Shown: in pieces, positions 43,298-51,463 of the stretch
Numbering within the stretch: the first letter of the stretch is position 1
Layout: every line of letters begins with the position of its first letter
From: an uncultured Acidimicrobiaceae bacterium
Lineage (GTDB): Bacteria; Actinomycetota; Acidimicrobiia; Spongiisociales; SHLN01
Assembly (NCBI GenBank): GCA_947259275.1
Contig: CAMYMH010000027.1
Coordinates: forward strand, 18,532 to 82,531
DNA length: 64,000 nt
Direction of reading: 5' to 3'
Notes under the pieces: generated by a model
What the model was told of the DNA's origin: nothing
Seen by the model: the letters and a program-made list of their open reading frames with translations, nothing else
Databases searched by the model: none
Translations under genes and position numbers: made by a program

Positions 43298-44361
43298 AGA
43301 TCGCCATCGCCGCAGCCGGTACCGGCGGCCATGTTTTCCCGGCCCTGGCGGTTGCCGAGGCACTCGAGAAGCTGGGCACGCCCCGCCAGGACATCGTCTT
43401 CTTCGGTGGTGACCGCATCGAGGCAACCGCGGTGCCGGAGGCCGGCTACCAGTTCGTGCAGCTCGACGTGGGAGGGCTGCTGCCCGCCGTCAGCCTGGAG
43501 AACGTGCGGGTGATCGGGAGGACTCTGGCCGCGGCCAGAGTAATTCGCCGCGAGGTAGCTAACCGGAAGGTGGCCGCCATGCTGGCGATGGGTGGCTACG
43601 TGACCGGGGCAGCCGCCGTCGCCGCTCGCCGCGCCCGGGTGCCTCTGTTTCTCCACGAACAGAATGCCCTCCCCGGCCTGGCCAATCGGCTGGCGGCCCG
43701 CCTGGCCCACCGGGTCTTCGTGGCCTTTCCGGCCACCGCCGCCCGGCTGCCGCGCACCGAGGTGGTCGGAAACCCGCTCCGGTCGACCCTGTTAGCCGAT
43801 CCGCCTTCTCCGGCTGCAGCCAGATCTCGCTACGGACTCGATCCGTCCCAGCCGGTGGTGGGAATCCTCGGTGGCAGCCAGGGCGCCGATGCCCTCAACC
43901 AGGCAGCCCACCACCTGGTTGGGACCGGCCCGCCCTATCAGGTGCTTCATTTGGCGGGTAGCCAACAGCACCAGCCTTGGAGCGAACTGGCGGCCGATGT
44001 GCCCGGGTGGGTTGTGGTCCCCTTCGAATCCCAAATGCGCTTTTTCTACGCCGCAGCCGATGCGGTGGTAGCCCGGGCGGGAGCGCTCACCGTGAGCGAA
44101 CTGGCAGCCACCGGCACACCTTCCATCCTGGTGCCTTACCCGGGCGCTTCCGGTCATCAAGAGGCGAACGCGGCCTATCTGGCCGAGGCCGGAGCAGCCA
44201 GTGTTCTCCCGCAACACGATCTGGCCATGCTCGGGCAGGATTTGGCCCGTGCCCTCGAATCCGGTGAGCACTCGCGTCGGGCGGCTGCCGCCCTCGCGCT
44301 CGGGCGACCCGACGCCGCCGGGCGGGTGGCTGCTGAGGTTCGGGACGCGGCCTGTGACTGA
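43294..44361 (+). CDS. murG: Lipid II synthase MurG
   Basis: MurG (355 aa) transfers GlcNAc onto lipid I. It shows the GT-B fold motifs GTGGHVFPALAVAEAL near the N-terminus, LHEQNALPGLANR, GGSQGADALNQ and AGALTVSELAATGTPSILVPYP for UDP-GlcNAc binding. The ATG overlaps the ftsW stop, and murC begins eight bases before its own stop. Confidence 0.95.
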   Translation: MKIAIAAAGTGGHVFPALAVAEALEKLGTPRQDIVFFGGDRIEATAVPEAGYQFVQLDVGGLLPAVSLENVRVIGRTLAAARVIRREVANRKVAAMLAMGGYVTGAAAVAARRARVPLFLHEQNALPGLANRLAARLAHRVFVAFPATAARLPRTEVVGNPLRSTLLADPPSPAAARSRYGLDPSQPVVGILGGSQGADALNQAAHHLVGTGPPYQVLHLAGSQQHQPWSELAADVPGWVVVPFESQMRFFYAAADAVVARAGALTVSELAATGTPSILVPYPGASGHQEANAAYLAEAGAASVLPQHDLAMLGQDLARALESGEHSRRAAAALALGRPDAAGRVAAEVRDAACD

Positions 44362-45709
44362 GCTGCCCCACCACATTCATTTGGTCGGGGTGGGTGGCTC
44401 GGGCATGAGCGGTCTCGCCAAGCTCCTCGCCCAGTCGGGTCGTACCGTCAGCGGCTCGGACCTGCGCCCCAATCCGAGCTTCGCCGAGCTGCGCGACCTC
44501 GGCGTCGATGTCTGGGACGGCCACCGCCCGGATGCCATCGGTCGCGCCCAGCTGCTGGTCGCATCCTCAGCCATCCCCGACAACGACCCGGAGGTGGCCG
44601 CCGCCCGCTCGCGGGCAGTCCCGGTGTGGCGACGCCCCGACTTGCTCGATGCCTTGACCAGGGACATGCCGGCCATCGGCCTGGCCGGAACCCACGGCAA
44701 GACGACCAGCACCGGTCTGGCCGTAACCGGGCTCCGGGCCGCCGGTCGGGACCCGAGCTTCCTGGTGGGGGGGCACATGCTTGGGCTCGGTACCAGTGCC
44801 CATCTCGGTGAGCCAGATCTATTTGTGCTTGAAGCCGATGAGGCCTTCGGGACGTTTCAGCGGCTCCACCTCCGGGCCCTCCTGGTTACCAACATTGAGG
44901 CCGATCACCTCGATCACTACAGCTCATTCGACCGTCTGGTGGAGGCGTTTCACTCGGTCGCCCGGTCGACTCGCGGCCCGGTGGTCGCATGTGCCGACGA
45001 CCAGGGGGCGAAGCAATTGGCGGCCGCGGTCGGTGCGGTCACCTACGGAACGTCGCCAGGCGCTGATTGGCAGGTTCATGATCTCCAGACGAGCGGGAGC
45101 AGGGGGTACTTCACCCTGCGAGGGCACGGGGCCGATGTCGCGGTGGAAGTTCCCCAGCCGGGTAATCATGTCGCCCTCAACGCCGCCGGGGTGGTGGCGC
45201 TGCTCGGCGAACTCGGTTTCGCCTCCGATGAGATAGCTGCCGGGCTGTCGGGTTTCGCTGGGATCCGGCGGCGCTTCGAGTCGCGCGGCCGCATCGGCGG
45301 CGTGACCGTGATCGACGACTACGCCCATCATCCCACCGAGGTGGCCGCTACCGTGGCGGCGGCACGCGCCCAGCACGAGGGCCGGGTAGTCGCCGCCTTT
45401 CAACCCCACCGGTACAGCCGAACCGAGGAGCTCTGGGAGGCCTTCGGCCCCGCCCTGGCGGGTGCCGACCTGGTGGTACTGACCGATGTGTACGCTGCCG
45501 GAGAGAAGCCGATCCCGGGGGTAACGGGGGCACTGGTCGCCCAGGCAGCCGAGGCCGCCGGGGCGGAGGTCGTCTATGTCCCGCTTCGCTCCGAGTTGGC
45601 GGCGGCCGTATCGGGCGTGGTCGGTGCCGGCGATCTCTTGCTAACGCTCGGCGCCGGGGATATCACCGGTCTCGCCACTGAGCTCATCGAGCTTGGGGAC
45701 GGAGCGTGA
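44354..45709 (+). CDS. murC: UDP-MurNAc:L-Ala ligase
   Basis: MurC (451 aa) adds the first amino acid, L-alanine. HLVGVGGSGMSGLAKLL is the N-terminal UDP-binding loop, GLAGTHGKTTST the ATP motif, and FVLEADEAFGTFQRL, then VIDDYAHHPTEV and AFQPHRYSRTEEL the family blocks. The GTG at 44354 is chosen because the longer frame lies inside murG and is not family-like. Confidence 0.94.
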   Translation: MTELPHHIHLVGVGGSGMSGLAKLLAQSGRTVSGSDLRPNPSFAELRDLGVDVWDGHRPDAIGRAQLLVASSAIPDNDPEVAAARSRAVPVWRRPDLLDALTRDMPAIGLAGTHGKTTSTGLAVTGLRAAGRDPSFLVGGHMLGLGTSAHLGEPDLFVLEADEAFGTFQRLHLRALLVTNIEADHLDHYSSFDRLVEAFHSVARSTRGPVVACADDQGAKQLAAAVGAVTYGTSPGADWQVHDLQTSGSRGYFTLRGHGADVAVEVPQPGNHVALNAAGVVALLGELGFASDEIAAGLSGFAGIRRRFESRGRIGGVTVIDDYAHHPTEVAATVAAARAQHEGRVVAAFQPHRYSRTEELWEAFGPALAGADLVVLTDVYAAGEKPIPGVTGALVAQAAEAAGAEVVYVPLRSELAAAVSGVVGAGDLLLTLGAGDITGLATELIELGDGA

Positions 45710-46614
45710 GTGCCTTCGACGACCTCGTGGCCGACGGCTGGGCACTCACCGACGTGCAGCTCGGCTCCCTCACCACCTACAAGCTGGGCGGCCCGGCCCG
45801 TTTCTACGTCGAGCTTCGCACGCGGGAGGATCTACCAACGCTGGCAAACGCCTTGGCGGATGACCGCCAGCCGGTTCTCGTGGTGGGACGCGGCAGCAAC
45901 CTGGTCATCTCGGACCAGGGATGGCCGGGCGTGGCGATTCGGTTTGGCTATGCCTTCAAGGAAATCGGTATCGGCCCCGAGCCAGAGTGCCCGATCACCG
46001 CCGGAGCCGCCACGACTCTGCCGCGGCTGGCGCGAGAGACCGTGAGTCAGGGACGGGGCGGCCTCGAGTTCTATGTCGGCATTCCTGGCTCGGTCGGTGG
46101 GGCGATCCGTATGAATGCCGGTGGGCATGGCAGCGAGACCGCTGACTGGCTCTTGAGCGCCGAGGTGTTCGATCTCTCCGACGGAAAGTTCCACACTGTG
46201 AGGAAGGCGGATCTCGGCTTCAAGTACAGGTCGAGCTCCCTGGGGCCCACCGACCTCGTTGTGTCGGCGACGTTCCGGAGCGAGCCGATAGATGTCGAGT
46301 CCGGCCAGGAGACGCTGCGCCAGATCACCCGGTGGCGTCGCCAGAACCAGCCGGGTGGAACTCTCAACGCCGGTAGCGTGTTTCGGAACCCGGAGGGCGA
46401 TGCAGCCGGCCGTATCATCGACGAAATCGGCCTCAAGGGCTATCAGGTGGGTGGTGCCCGCGTGTCCGCCAAGCACGCCAACTTCTTCGAGGCAGATCCG
46501 GACGCGACTGCCCAGGATGTGTACGACCTCGTTCACGAGGTTCGGGACCTGGTGTTGGAAAAGACCGGGATCAGCCTCATCCCGGAAGTACAGTTCGCCG
46601 GCCCCTTCGCATGA
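45706..46614 (+). CDS. murB: UDP-N-acetylenolpyruvoylglucosamine reductase
   Basis: MurB (302 aa) reduces enolpyruvyl-UDP-GlcNAc with FAD and NADPH. The FAD-binding blocks are LVVGRGSNLVISD and YVGIPGSVGGAIRMNAGGHG; NAGSVFRNPEGDAAGRIIDEIG contains the catalytic serine, and EVQFAGPF ends the protein. The shorter C-terminal part matches the type that lacks the extra E. coli loop. GTG start overlapping murC (GTGA). Confidence 0.94.
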   Translation: MSAFDDLVADGWALTDVQLGSLTTYKLGGPARFYVELRTREDLPTLANALADDRQPVLVVGRGSNLVISDQGWPGVAIRFGYAFKEIGIGPEPECPITAGAATTLPRLARETVSQGRGGLEFYVGIPGSVGGAIRMNAGGHGSETADWLLSAEVFDLSDGKFHTVRKADLGFKYRSSSLGPTDLVVSATFRSEPIDVESGQETLRQITRWRRQNQPGGTLNAGSVFRNPEGDAAGRIIDEIGLKGYQVGGARVSAKHANFFEADPDATAQDVYDLVHEVRDLVLEKTGISLIPEVQFAGPFA

Positions 46615-47390
46615 GCGTCCAAGCCCATCCCCGGTTTCTCCGCCGCCGTTCCCGTATCCGGGAGCATGGTGCCAGACGACATGTTCGTCGAGCCCTCTGG
46701 CTGCTTCTGCTCATCTCCGCGATTTGGGCGATGGCCTGGGCTGCCCAGTCGCCCTGGTTCTCCGTTACCAACATCGAGGTGGTGGGGGTTGGCAACGCCC
46801 GGGTGAGCGAGGTGCTTGCCGAGAACAACGTGTATGAGGGCCGGCCATTGGTTCTCATCCGGACGGGATCGGTCGAGGCCGACCTGGTGGCCGACCCGTG
46901 GGTGAAGACGGCCTCGGTAGAGCGCCGCTTTCCCGATCGGGTAGAAATCCAGATCGCGGAAAGGTGGGAGGTGGCCGTTGTCTCGACCGCCCAGGGTTGG
47001 CGGACCATCTCCGACGATGGGCACATCATGAGCTCGGTCCCGGAACTGCCGCCCGGTCTGGCCCAGGTGGGCGCCGGAGTGGCCTGGGCGTCCCCGGAAG
47101 AAGAAGCCGTGTCTGAGGCGATGCTGGGCGTGGTCGAGTTCCTCGCCGCCTTGCCGGACGAGATACTCGGCCGAACCATAATTTCGGCCGATGGCGGGGT
47201 GCTGGCGGCCGACATCGACGGCCATCGGGTGCGGCTCGGTACCCCCACCCTGATGGCGGCCAAGGCTGCCGCCCTCGCGGCCGTGCTGGACGACGAGCGG
47301 TTGGCCGGGGACGCCATCATCGATCTGGTTGCCCCGTCCCGTCCGGCGGTGAGCAACCCTCCGCCCCCGGCCGTGGGCGGAACCCCTTGA
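46611..47390 (+). CDS. ftsQ: Cell division protein FtsQ
   Basis: FtsQ/DivIB (259 aa), a bitopic divisome scaffold. A basic cytosolic lead precedes one membrane helix (about 30-47), and the POTRA domain starts at FSVTNIEVVGVGNARVSEV and includes DPWVKTASVERRFPDRVEIQIAER. The rest is weakly conserved. It overlaps murB by four bases. FtsQ is followed directly by ftsZ; no ftsA lies between, as in other actinobacteria. Confidence 0.9.
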   Translation: MSVQAHPRFLRRRSRIREHGARRHVRRALWLLLLISAIWAMAWAAQSPWFSVTNIEVVGVGNARVSEVLAENNVYEGRPLVLIRTGSVEADLVADPWVKTASVERRFPDRVEIQIAERWEVAVVSTAQGWRTISDDGHIMSSVPELPPGLAQVGAGVAWASPEEEAVSEAMLGVVEFLAALPDEILGRTIISADGGVLAADIDGHRVRLGTPTLMAAKAAALAAVLDDERLAGDAIIDLVAPSRPAVSNPPPPAVGGTP

Positions 47391-47434
47391 AGTCCGCCTA
47401 GGCTAACCCTCTACTAGAGGTCGAGGACTGGCCC

Positions 47435-47463
47435 TTGAGCCGGTCCGGCCTTGCCGGTAGAGT
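47435..47463 (+). promoter_or_regulatory. Candidate ftsZ promoter
   Basis: TTGAGC (47435-47440) and TAGAGT (47458-47463) are separated by 17 bases and lie about 27 bases before the ftsZ ATG. The ~100-base gap after ftsQ is the first real gap downstream of ftsI, which fits an internal promoter for ftsZ. Confidence 0.5.
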
Positions 47464-47490
47464 TCGCCGGCAACACGCGGAGGATGGGAA

Positions 47491-48525
47491 ATGACAAGTA
47501 GCAAGTCGAGTCCACACAATTACCTGGCCGTCATCAAGGTGGTGGGAATCGGGGGCGGTGGCGTCAACGCCATCAACCGGATGATCGACGCCGGTCTTCG
47601 GGGGGTCGAGTTCATCGCGGTGAACACCGACGCCCAGGCACTGCTGATGAGCGACGCCGACATCAAGCTGGACATCGGACGGGATATCACCCGGGGGCTT
47701 GGCGCCGGCGCCAATCCTGAGATCGGCCGGACGTCGGCCGAATCCCACGCCGACGAGATCGAGGATGCCCTCAAGGGCGCCGACATGGTGTTTCTCACCG
47801 CCGGTGAAGGTGGTGGCACCGGAACCGGCGGCGCCCCGGTGATTGCCGAGATCGCCCGCAGCATCGGCGCGCTGACGGTTGGAGTGGTTACCCGACCCTT
47901 CGGCTTCGAGGGCCGGCGCCGATCGGTGCAGGCCGAGCAGGGCATTCAGGATCTGAAGGAAGCGGTGGACACGCTCATCATCATTCCGAATGAGCGTCTC
48001 ATCGAAGTCTCGGACGAGAAGACCAGCGTGCTGGAAGCATTCCGGTTGGCCGACGACGTGCTTTTGCAGGGCGTGTCCGGCATCACCGAGCTCATCACCA
48101 CCCCGGGTCTGATCAACGTCGACTTCGCCGATGTGAAGTCGGTCATGCAGGACGCCGGCTCGGCGGTCATGGGCATCGGTGCCTCCGCTGGCGAAGGACG
48201 GGCGGATAAGGCCGCCCTGCGGGCGGTCGAGAGCCCGCTGCTCGAGATCTCGATGGACGGCGCCACCGGCGTACTGCTCTCAATTGCCGGTCCGGCGGAT
48301 ATGACTCTCTACGAGGTCAACACGGCCGCCGAAGTGATCGCAGCCCGCTGTGCCGCCGACGCCAACATCATCTTCGGGGCGGTGGTCGACGACGCCCTCG
48401 GCGATGAGATGCGGGTGACGGTGGTGGCGGCCGGCTTTGAGGCGCGACGTGGATTCCTTCCCCCGACCGCGGCGGAGTTCACCTCCGGTGACGACGAGCT
48501 GATTCCTTCCTTCGTCAAGGGATAG
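47491..48525 (+). CDS. ftsZ: Cell division protein FtsZ
   Basis: FtsZ (344 aa), the tubulin-like GTPase that forms the Z ring. The signature [12 protein letters not shown] is at about residues 107-118, the N-terminal [13 protein letters not shown] binds GTP, and [11 protein letters not shown] is the T7 loop. The protein is short because the C-terminal linker is almost absent; it still ends with an acidic-hydrophobic peptide, [11 protein letters not shown], in the place where SepF and other partners bind. GGAGGATGGG precedes the ATG. Confidence 0.96.
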   Translation: MTSSKSSPHNYLAVIKVVGIGGGGVNAINRMIDAGLRGVEFIAVNTDAQALLMSDADIKLDIGRDITRGLGAGANPEIGRTSAESHADEIEDALKGADMVFLTAGEGGGTGTGGAPVIAEIARSIGALTVGVVTRPFGFEGRRRSVQAEQGIQDLKEAVDTLIIIPNERLIEVSDEKTSVLEAFRLADDVLLQGVSGITELITTPGLINVDFADVKSVMQDAGSAVMGIGASAGEGRADKAALRAVESPLLEISMDGATGVLLSIAGPADMTLYEVNTAAEVIAARCAADANIIFGAVVDDALGDEMRVTVVAAGFEARRGFLPPTAAEFTSGDDELIPSFVKG

Positions 48526-48529
48526 GACG

Positions 48530-49147
48530 CTGATCACGACGCCCGCCTATGCCGGAGCCGCCTTCGGGACCATCGGCGACGGCGATCTCACCGACTCCGA
48601 TGCCAGAGCAGTGGTGGCCGGCCAACTCGGCATTGCCGATGAGTGGGCATGGATGAACCAGGTGCATGGCCGATCGGTGCAGGAAGTCACAACCTCCGGG
48701 GTGGCCGGTGAGGCCGACGCCCTCGTCACCGGCCGACCCGGCCTCCCCTTGGCAGTGCGCACGGCCGATTGTGTGCCGGTGGTCATGCACTCCGATGCGG
48801 CCGTGGCCGTTGTCCACGCCGGATGGCGCGGGCTGGCGGCGGGCGTAGTAGCCGAGGCGATGGCGGCACTCGCCGCCCATGGCGATGCGCCCCGCCGGGC
48901 TGCGATTGGCCCTTCCATCGGGCCCTGTTGCTATGAAATCGGCACCGAGGTGATTGAGGCCTTGGGCGGACGAGCTGCCACCACCGCCTGGGGCACCGCC
49001 AGTGTTGACCTGTGGTCCGAGGCCGAGCGACAACTGCCGGAAGTGGAGGTGTGGCGCGCCGACCTCTGCACCCACTGCGAAGAGCAATTCCATAGTTACC
49101 GGGCCAACGGCACCCGGCTTCGCCAAACCTCGGTGGGGTGGCGATGA
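48530..49147 (+). CDS. pgeF: Peptidoglycan editing factor / laccase-domain protein
   Basis: A multicopper-type YfiH/PgeF protein (205 aa from 48530). Motifs: MNQVHGRSVQ (first histidine), VRTADCVPVVM (cysteine) and VVHAGWRGLAAGV (second histidine), then IGPSIGPCCYEIG. These are purine-nucleoside-processing or peptidoglycan-editing enzymes. The family-like part begins around GAAFGTIGDG, but no ATG, GTG or TTG lies in frame after the stop at 48500 and before a GTG at 48611, which would cut this part off. A CTG at 48530 with AAGGGA seven bases upstream is the best start I can find. It starts four bases after ftsZ ends. Confidence 0.8.
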   Translation: MITTPAYAGAAFGTIGDGDLTDSDARAVVAGQLGIADEWAWMNQVHGRSVQEVTTSGVAGEADALVTGRPGLPLAVRTADCVPVVMHSDAAVAVVHAGWRGLAAGVVAEAMAALAAHGDAPRRAAIGPSIGPCCYEIGTEVIEALGGRAATTAWGTASVDLWSEAERQLPEVEVWRADLCTHCEEQFHSYRANGTRLRQTSVGWR

Positions 49148-49776
49148 GCCTGGCGGAAGTGCGATCGCGCATGCATGATGCCAAGCAGGCGGCCGGCCGG
49201 CTCGACGAGGTAACGCTGGTGGTCGTCAGCAAGGGGAGGTCCCGGGAGGCGATTCAGGCCCTGTACGACACCGGTCACCGCGACTTCGGCGAGAACCGAG
49301 CACAAGAGCTGGTCGCCAAGGCCCCCGCGCTGCCGGACGACGTTCGCTGGCACTTCATCGGACCTCTCCAGCGCAACAAGGTCTCGAGTGTCCGCCCGCT
49401 GGTGACCAAGCTGCATTCGCTCGATCGGATGCGGCTGGCCGATGCCTGGGTGCGCGATGGGGTGGAGGCCCCGCCGGCACTCATCGAGGTCAACCTCGGC
49501 AACGAGCCTCAGAAACACGGGTTTTCGCCTGCCGACGTGGGTTCGGCGGCCGGCGCCATCATCGAGAAGGGGGTCGATCTCCGCGGAGTCATGTCGATCC
49601 CTCCTCAGGGTGAGCCGGCCACCCCGTATTTCCAGCAGCTGGTGGCACTGCGAGATGAGCTGGCGACGCGATACCCGCAAGTGATTGAGGTATCGGCGGG
49701 CATGACGGACGATTTTGAGGAAGCGATTCGGGCGGGCGCGACCACGATACGCGTGGGACGGGCTATCTTTGACTAA
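49144..49776 (+). CDS. YggS-family PLP homeostasis protein
   Basis: A 210-aa protein of the YggS/PROSC (PLPBP) family, which binds PLP and balances B6 vitamers and amino acids without being a known enzyme. The PLP lysine is in LVVVSKGRSREAI, and FGENRAQELVAK, WHFIGPLQRNKV and VSAGMTDDFEEAI (the usual SMGMSxD block) follow in order. It is a standard neighbour between ftsZ/pgeF and sepF in actinobacteria. The ATG overlaps the pgeF stop. Confidence 0.92.
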   Translation: MSLAEVRSRMHDAKQAAGRLDEVTLVVVSKGRSREAIQALYDTGHRDFGENRAQELVAKAPALPDDVRWHFIGPLQRNKVSSVRPLVTKLHSLDRMRLADAWVRDGVEAPPALIEVNLGNEPQKHGFSPADVGSAAGAIIEKGVDLRGVMSIPPQGEPATPYFQQLVALRDELATRYPQVIEVSAGMTDDFEEAIRAGATTIRVGRAIFD

Positions 49777-49790
49777 CGGAGGTTGGCTGC

Positions 49791-50309
49791 ATGAGCTCAA
49801 TCTGGAACAAGGCAATGTACTTTCTCGGTCTCGACGACGAGTCACGCGAACTCGAAGCGCGCGAACCAAACGGACCGGCACCCGAGGCGGTGGCGCCGGT
49901 GGAAGCGCCGCGCGGCCGCCGGGTCGAGCCGCCTTCCGGTACCCGCTGGCGTCCCGCCAATGCCGAAGCCCGTATCGAGACGGTCGGAATGAGCCAGGCA
50001 ACGGCAGTGCGGCCGGTTCCCGGCCAGGAAACCCGGGTCGAGATCGTGGTCGCCGCCGAATTCGCCGACGCCCAATTGCTCGCCGACCATCTGCGGATGC
50101 GCCGCCCGGTCATTCTCGACTTGCGCGATACCGAGCCGGAGACGGTGCGCCGCCTCGTCGACTTTGCCAGTGGCATCACCTACGCGCTGGAAGGGACGAT
50201 GCAGAAGGTGGCGCAGGGCGTGATACTCGTCGCGCCGGCCCGCACGGCGCTGAGTGAGGACGAGCTGCAGCGGCTGGCCCAACTCGGCCTCTATGAGCTC
50301 GACGCCTGA
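49791..50309 (+). CDS. sepF: Cell division protein SepF
   Basis: SepF (172 aa) tethers FtsZ to the membrane, the job done by FtsA in other bacteria. The first ~15 residues (SIWNKAMYFLGL) form the membrane-binding amphipathic helix; a disordered linker follows; the C-terminal domain (about 78-165) shows ADHLRMRRPVILDLRDT and VDFASGITYALEGTMQKVAQGVILVAP. A ribosome site GGAGGTTG precedes the ATG. It stands downstream of ftsZ as expected where ftsA is absent. Confidence 0.93.
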   Translation: MSSIWNKAMYFLGLDDESRELEAREPNGPAPEAVAPVEAPRGRRVEPPSGTRWRPANAEARIETVGMSQATAVRPVPGQETRVEIVVAAEFADAQLLADHLRMRRPVILDLRDTEPETVRRLVDFASGITYALEGTMQKVAQGVILVAPARTALSEDELQRLAQLGLYELDA

Positions 50310-50330
50310 GCGGCTGAGAGGCCAAGTTCC

Positions 50331-50585
50331 TTGAAAGGCATCCTCGCAACCGCCGTTCTCCTGTTGATGTTCGCGCTCATCATCCGGATCATCCTCGATT
50401 GGGTGCAAGTTCCGGCCGGGCATCCGGTTGGAAGGCTCCGCTCCGCCCTCGCCGCGGCGACCGACCCGATGCTGCTGCCGCTGCGCCGACTCATTCCTCC
50501 CGTCCGCTTGGGAGCGGTGGCGCTTGATATCTCCGTGATCGTGCTGCTGGTCGCCCTTCGGATCTTGTACGGCGCACTCACCTAA
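50331..50585 (+). CDS. YggT-family membrane protein
   Basis: An 84-aa two-helix protein of the YggT family: helix 1 at about residues 3-22, a loop with the family's TDPMLLPLRRLIPPVRLGAVALDIS and helix 2 at about 60-80. The family is found next to sepF and divIVA in many Gram-positives and cyanobacteria and is connected with division or nucleoid placement, without a defined mechanism. The start is TTG at 50331. Confidence 0.85.
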   Translation: MKGILATAVLLLMFALIIRIILDWVQVPAGHPVGRLRSALAAATDPMLLPLRRLIPPVRLGAVALDISVIVLLVALRILYGALT

Positions 50586-50672
50586 CGGCCGGACCGGCAC
50601 CCGAGGAGGAATCCCACGCCGGGTGAGTGCCGCGCCCGGAATCGGCGCTCGATCTGTGGCTATGCTGTTCCT

Positions 50673-51443
50673 ATGGACTTGAGCGCGATTGATGTACAGC
50701 AGAAGACTTTCCGTGAGCGATTTCGGGGGTACGACCCCGACGATGTCGAGGACTTCCTCGATCGGGTCGTCGAGACGCTCCGTGGTCACGAACTGAAGCT
50801 GCGTCAGCAGCAGGAGCAGCTCGACGCACTCTCGCAGGATCTCGCCGGCACCAAGGAAGCCGAGGAGGCGATCAAGCGCACCTACATCACCGCCCAGCGG
50901 ACGTCGCAGGAGATGGTGAGCGAGGCGCAGGACAAGGCCAACTCCGTCGTCGATAAGGCGAAGGGGCAGTCAGAGTCCATGGTGGCAGAAGCGCGGGCCG
51001 AGGTGAAGCGCACCCGTGATGAGGCAGCCGCCGAGCATGATGCCCTCAAACGGCGCGTGACTCAACTGCGGAGCGCGGTCGGTGATCTTCAGACCCGGCT
51101 CAAGAGCTTCGCCGAGACCGCGTCTGTCGAGCTAGAGGGCCTCGGCGCCTCAATTGACCTGGAAACTCATTCCATCTCCGAGATCCTGGAGAAGGCCGCC
51201 GGCGACAAGGAGACCCAGCCGGGCACCGAGGCGGCCGGCAGTCAGAAAGCAGAGGCTAAGCAAGCCGGCCAGGGCAGCCCACCCGCCAAACCCGCCAAGC
51301 AGCCGGCCCCCCCAGAGGCCGCCGGAGACGGTGGAACCATCACCGAAGAAGGCGAGACGGTTATCGAAGAGGCTGCCGAGGAGGCTCGAGAAGCCGCCTA
51401 CCTTCAGCAGCCGCGTGGCCAGCGCCCCTGGGAGCGGGCCTAG
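50673..51443 (+). CDS. divIVA: DivIVA / Wag31-like polar growth protein
   Basis: A 256-aa DivIVA protein. The N-terminal domain has the membrane-binding signature DVQQKTFRERFRGYDPDDVEDFLDRVV (about 7-33), a long coiled coil (about 38-165) follows, and the C-terminal ~85 residues are disordered and rich in glutamate, alanine and proline. In actinobacteria it marks poles and directs tip growth. The gap before it (87 bases) has a TATGCT at 50661-50666 that could be a -10 box. Confidence 0.92.
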   Translation: MDLSAIDVQQKTFRERFRGYDPDDVEDFLDRVVETLRGHELKLRQQQEQLDALSQDLAGTKEAEEAIKRTYITAQRTSQEMVSEAQDKANSVVDKAKGQSESMVAEARAEVKRTRDEAAAEHDALKRRVTQLRSAVGDLQTRLKSFAETASVELEGLGASIDLETHSISEILEKAAGDKETQPGTEAAGSQKAEAKQAGQGSPPAKPAKQPAPPEAAGDGGTITEEGETVIEEAAEEAREAAYLQQPRGQRPWERA

Positions 51444-51463
51444 AGCCGAGGGTCGGTCGACGA

